Below are positions 63,833-64,000 of a stretch of 64,000 nt of DNA, piece by piece. Origin of the DNA: Runella rosea. Lineage in GTDB: Bacteria; Bacteroidota; Bacteroidia; Cytophagales; Spirosomataceae. A program made the position numbers and the translations under genes. Location of the stretch: NCBI RefSeq assembly GCF_003325355.1, contig NZ_CP030850.1, positions 6,523,001-6,587,000 on the forward strand, in the 5' to 3' direction. Each line of letters begins with the position of its first letter. Position 1 is the first letter of the stretch. The notes below the pieces were generated by a model. The model saw only the letters and a list, made by a program, of their open reading frames with translations. It ran no database searches and had not been told where the DNA came from.

Positions 63833-64000
63833 AATAAGCAGTGGTAAAATCAACGACGATTTATTTTCTGATGGACGAAGCAAGCGTAATAACGTCACTT
63901 TTGATTGCAAGTTTAAAAATTGTTTTATCGTGAACAACATGGATATGGGTTAGCCGTGAAAATCTTCTATTTTTGAAAAATTGAATACATATCCTCAAAG

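Overview
The window reads as a chromosomal segment of a Bacteroidota bacterium, most likely a Cytophagales member of the Runella/Dyadobacter/Spirosoma kind. Evidence for this is the moderate GC, the TTTG-N19-TAnnTTTG promoters upstream of rpsF and an acetyltransferase gene, a type IX secretion sorting domain, a TonB-dependent receptor with a carboxypeptidase-like N-terminal domain, twin DUF3857 proteins, DUF1080 and Gfo/Idh/MocA sugar genes, and the weak reliance on Shine-Dalgarno sites. I see no tRNA, rRNA, CRISPR array, insertion sequence or prophage structural gene.

Layout. 1-7.4 kb: the 3' part of dnaX (with an A10 slippery run at the end of the ATPase core), two DUF3857/transglutaminase-like secreted proteins, a Gfo/Idh/MocA oxidoreductase and a small membrane protein. 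7.4-17.6 kb: the accessory heart of the window. Seven tightly spaced minus-strand genes run from a glycine-zipper protein with FEFGNE repeats, through a HEVGH metalloprotease-like protein, an 826-residue orphan, a protein with a deaminase signature and a protein with an HNH-like signature, into an M20 dipeptidase and an amidohydrolase. They are faced by a divergent NtrC-type sigma-54 activator. The space between them holds a sigma-54 type promoter and two identical-arm palindromes about three helical turns apart. 17.6-28.2 kb: an ABC exporter pair, a vanadium haloperoxidase-like lipoprotein, a choice-of-anchor-A surface protein, phoH, an M43 metalloprotease and comEC. 28.4-34 kb: a TonB receptor, a lone ACT domain, DUF2490, a cysteine-free peroxiredoxin-like protein and DUF1684. 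34-40.5 kb: metY, a 770-base gene-free stretch with several hairpins, rpsF-rpsR-rplI, a YtxH-like gene, sufS-sufE-sufT and a bacilliredoxin. 40.5-51.5 kb: a methyltransferase, an AT-rich DUF1963-like gene, a VWA protein, a pentaheme cytochrome, a GNAT enzyme, an alpha/beta hydrolase, a lipoyl E2, cinA, DoxX and a stomatin/NfeD pair. 51.5-64 kb: a sugar-oxidation group (Gfo/Idh/MocA, double DUF1080, heme-binding FG-GAP lipoprotein), an EEP phosphodiesterase, small hypotheticals, a beta-lactamase-fold serine hydrolase, a glutamate-synthase-like FMN enzyme, dprA and an M48 metalloprotease.

Most of the window is ordinary housekeeping. The strongest candidate for an undescribed system is the sigma-54-controlled cluster at about 7.4-17.6 kb. 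Its products carry recognisable nuclease, deaminase and protease signatures on otherwise unfamiliar backbones, with no injection machinery or obvious immunity gene in sight. The second notable signal is the dnaX slippery heptamer followed by a stem-loop. The palindromic element that forms this stem-loop recurs, in frame, in the linker of the lipoyl E2 protein.
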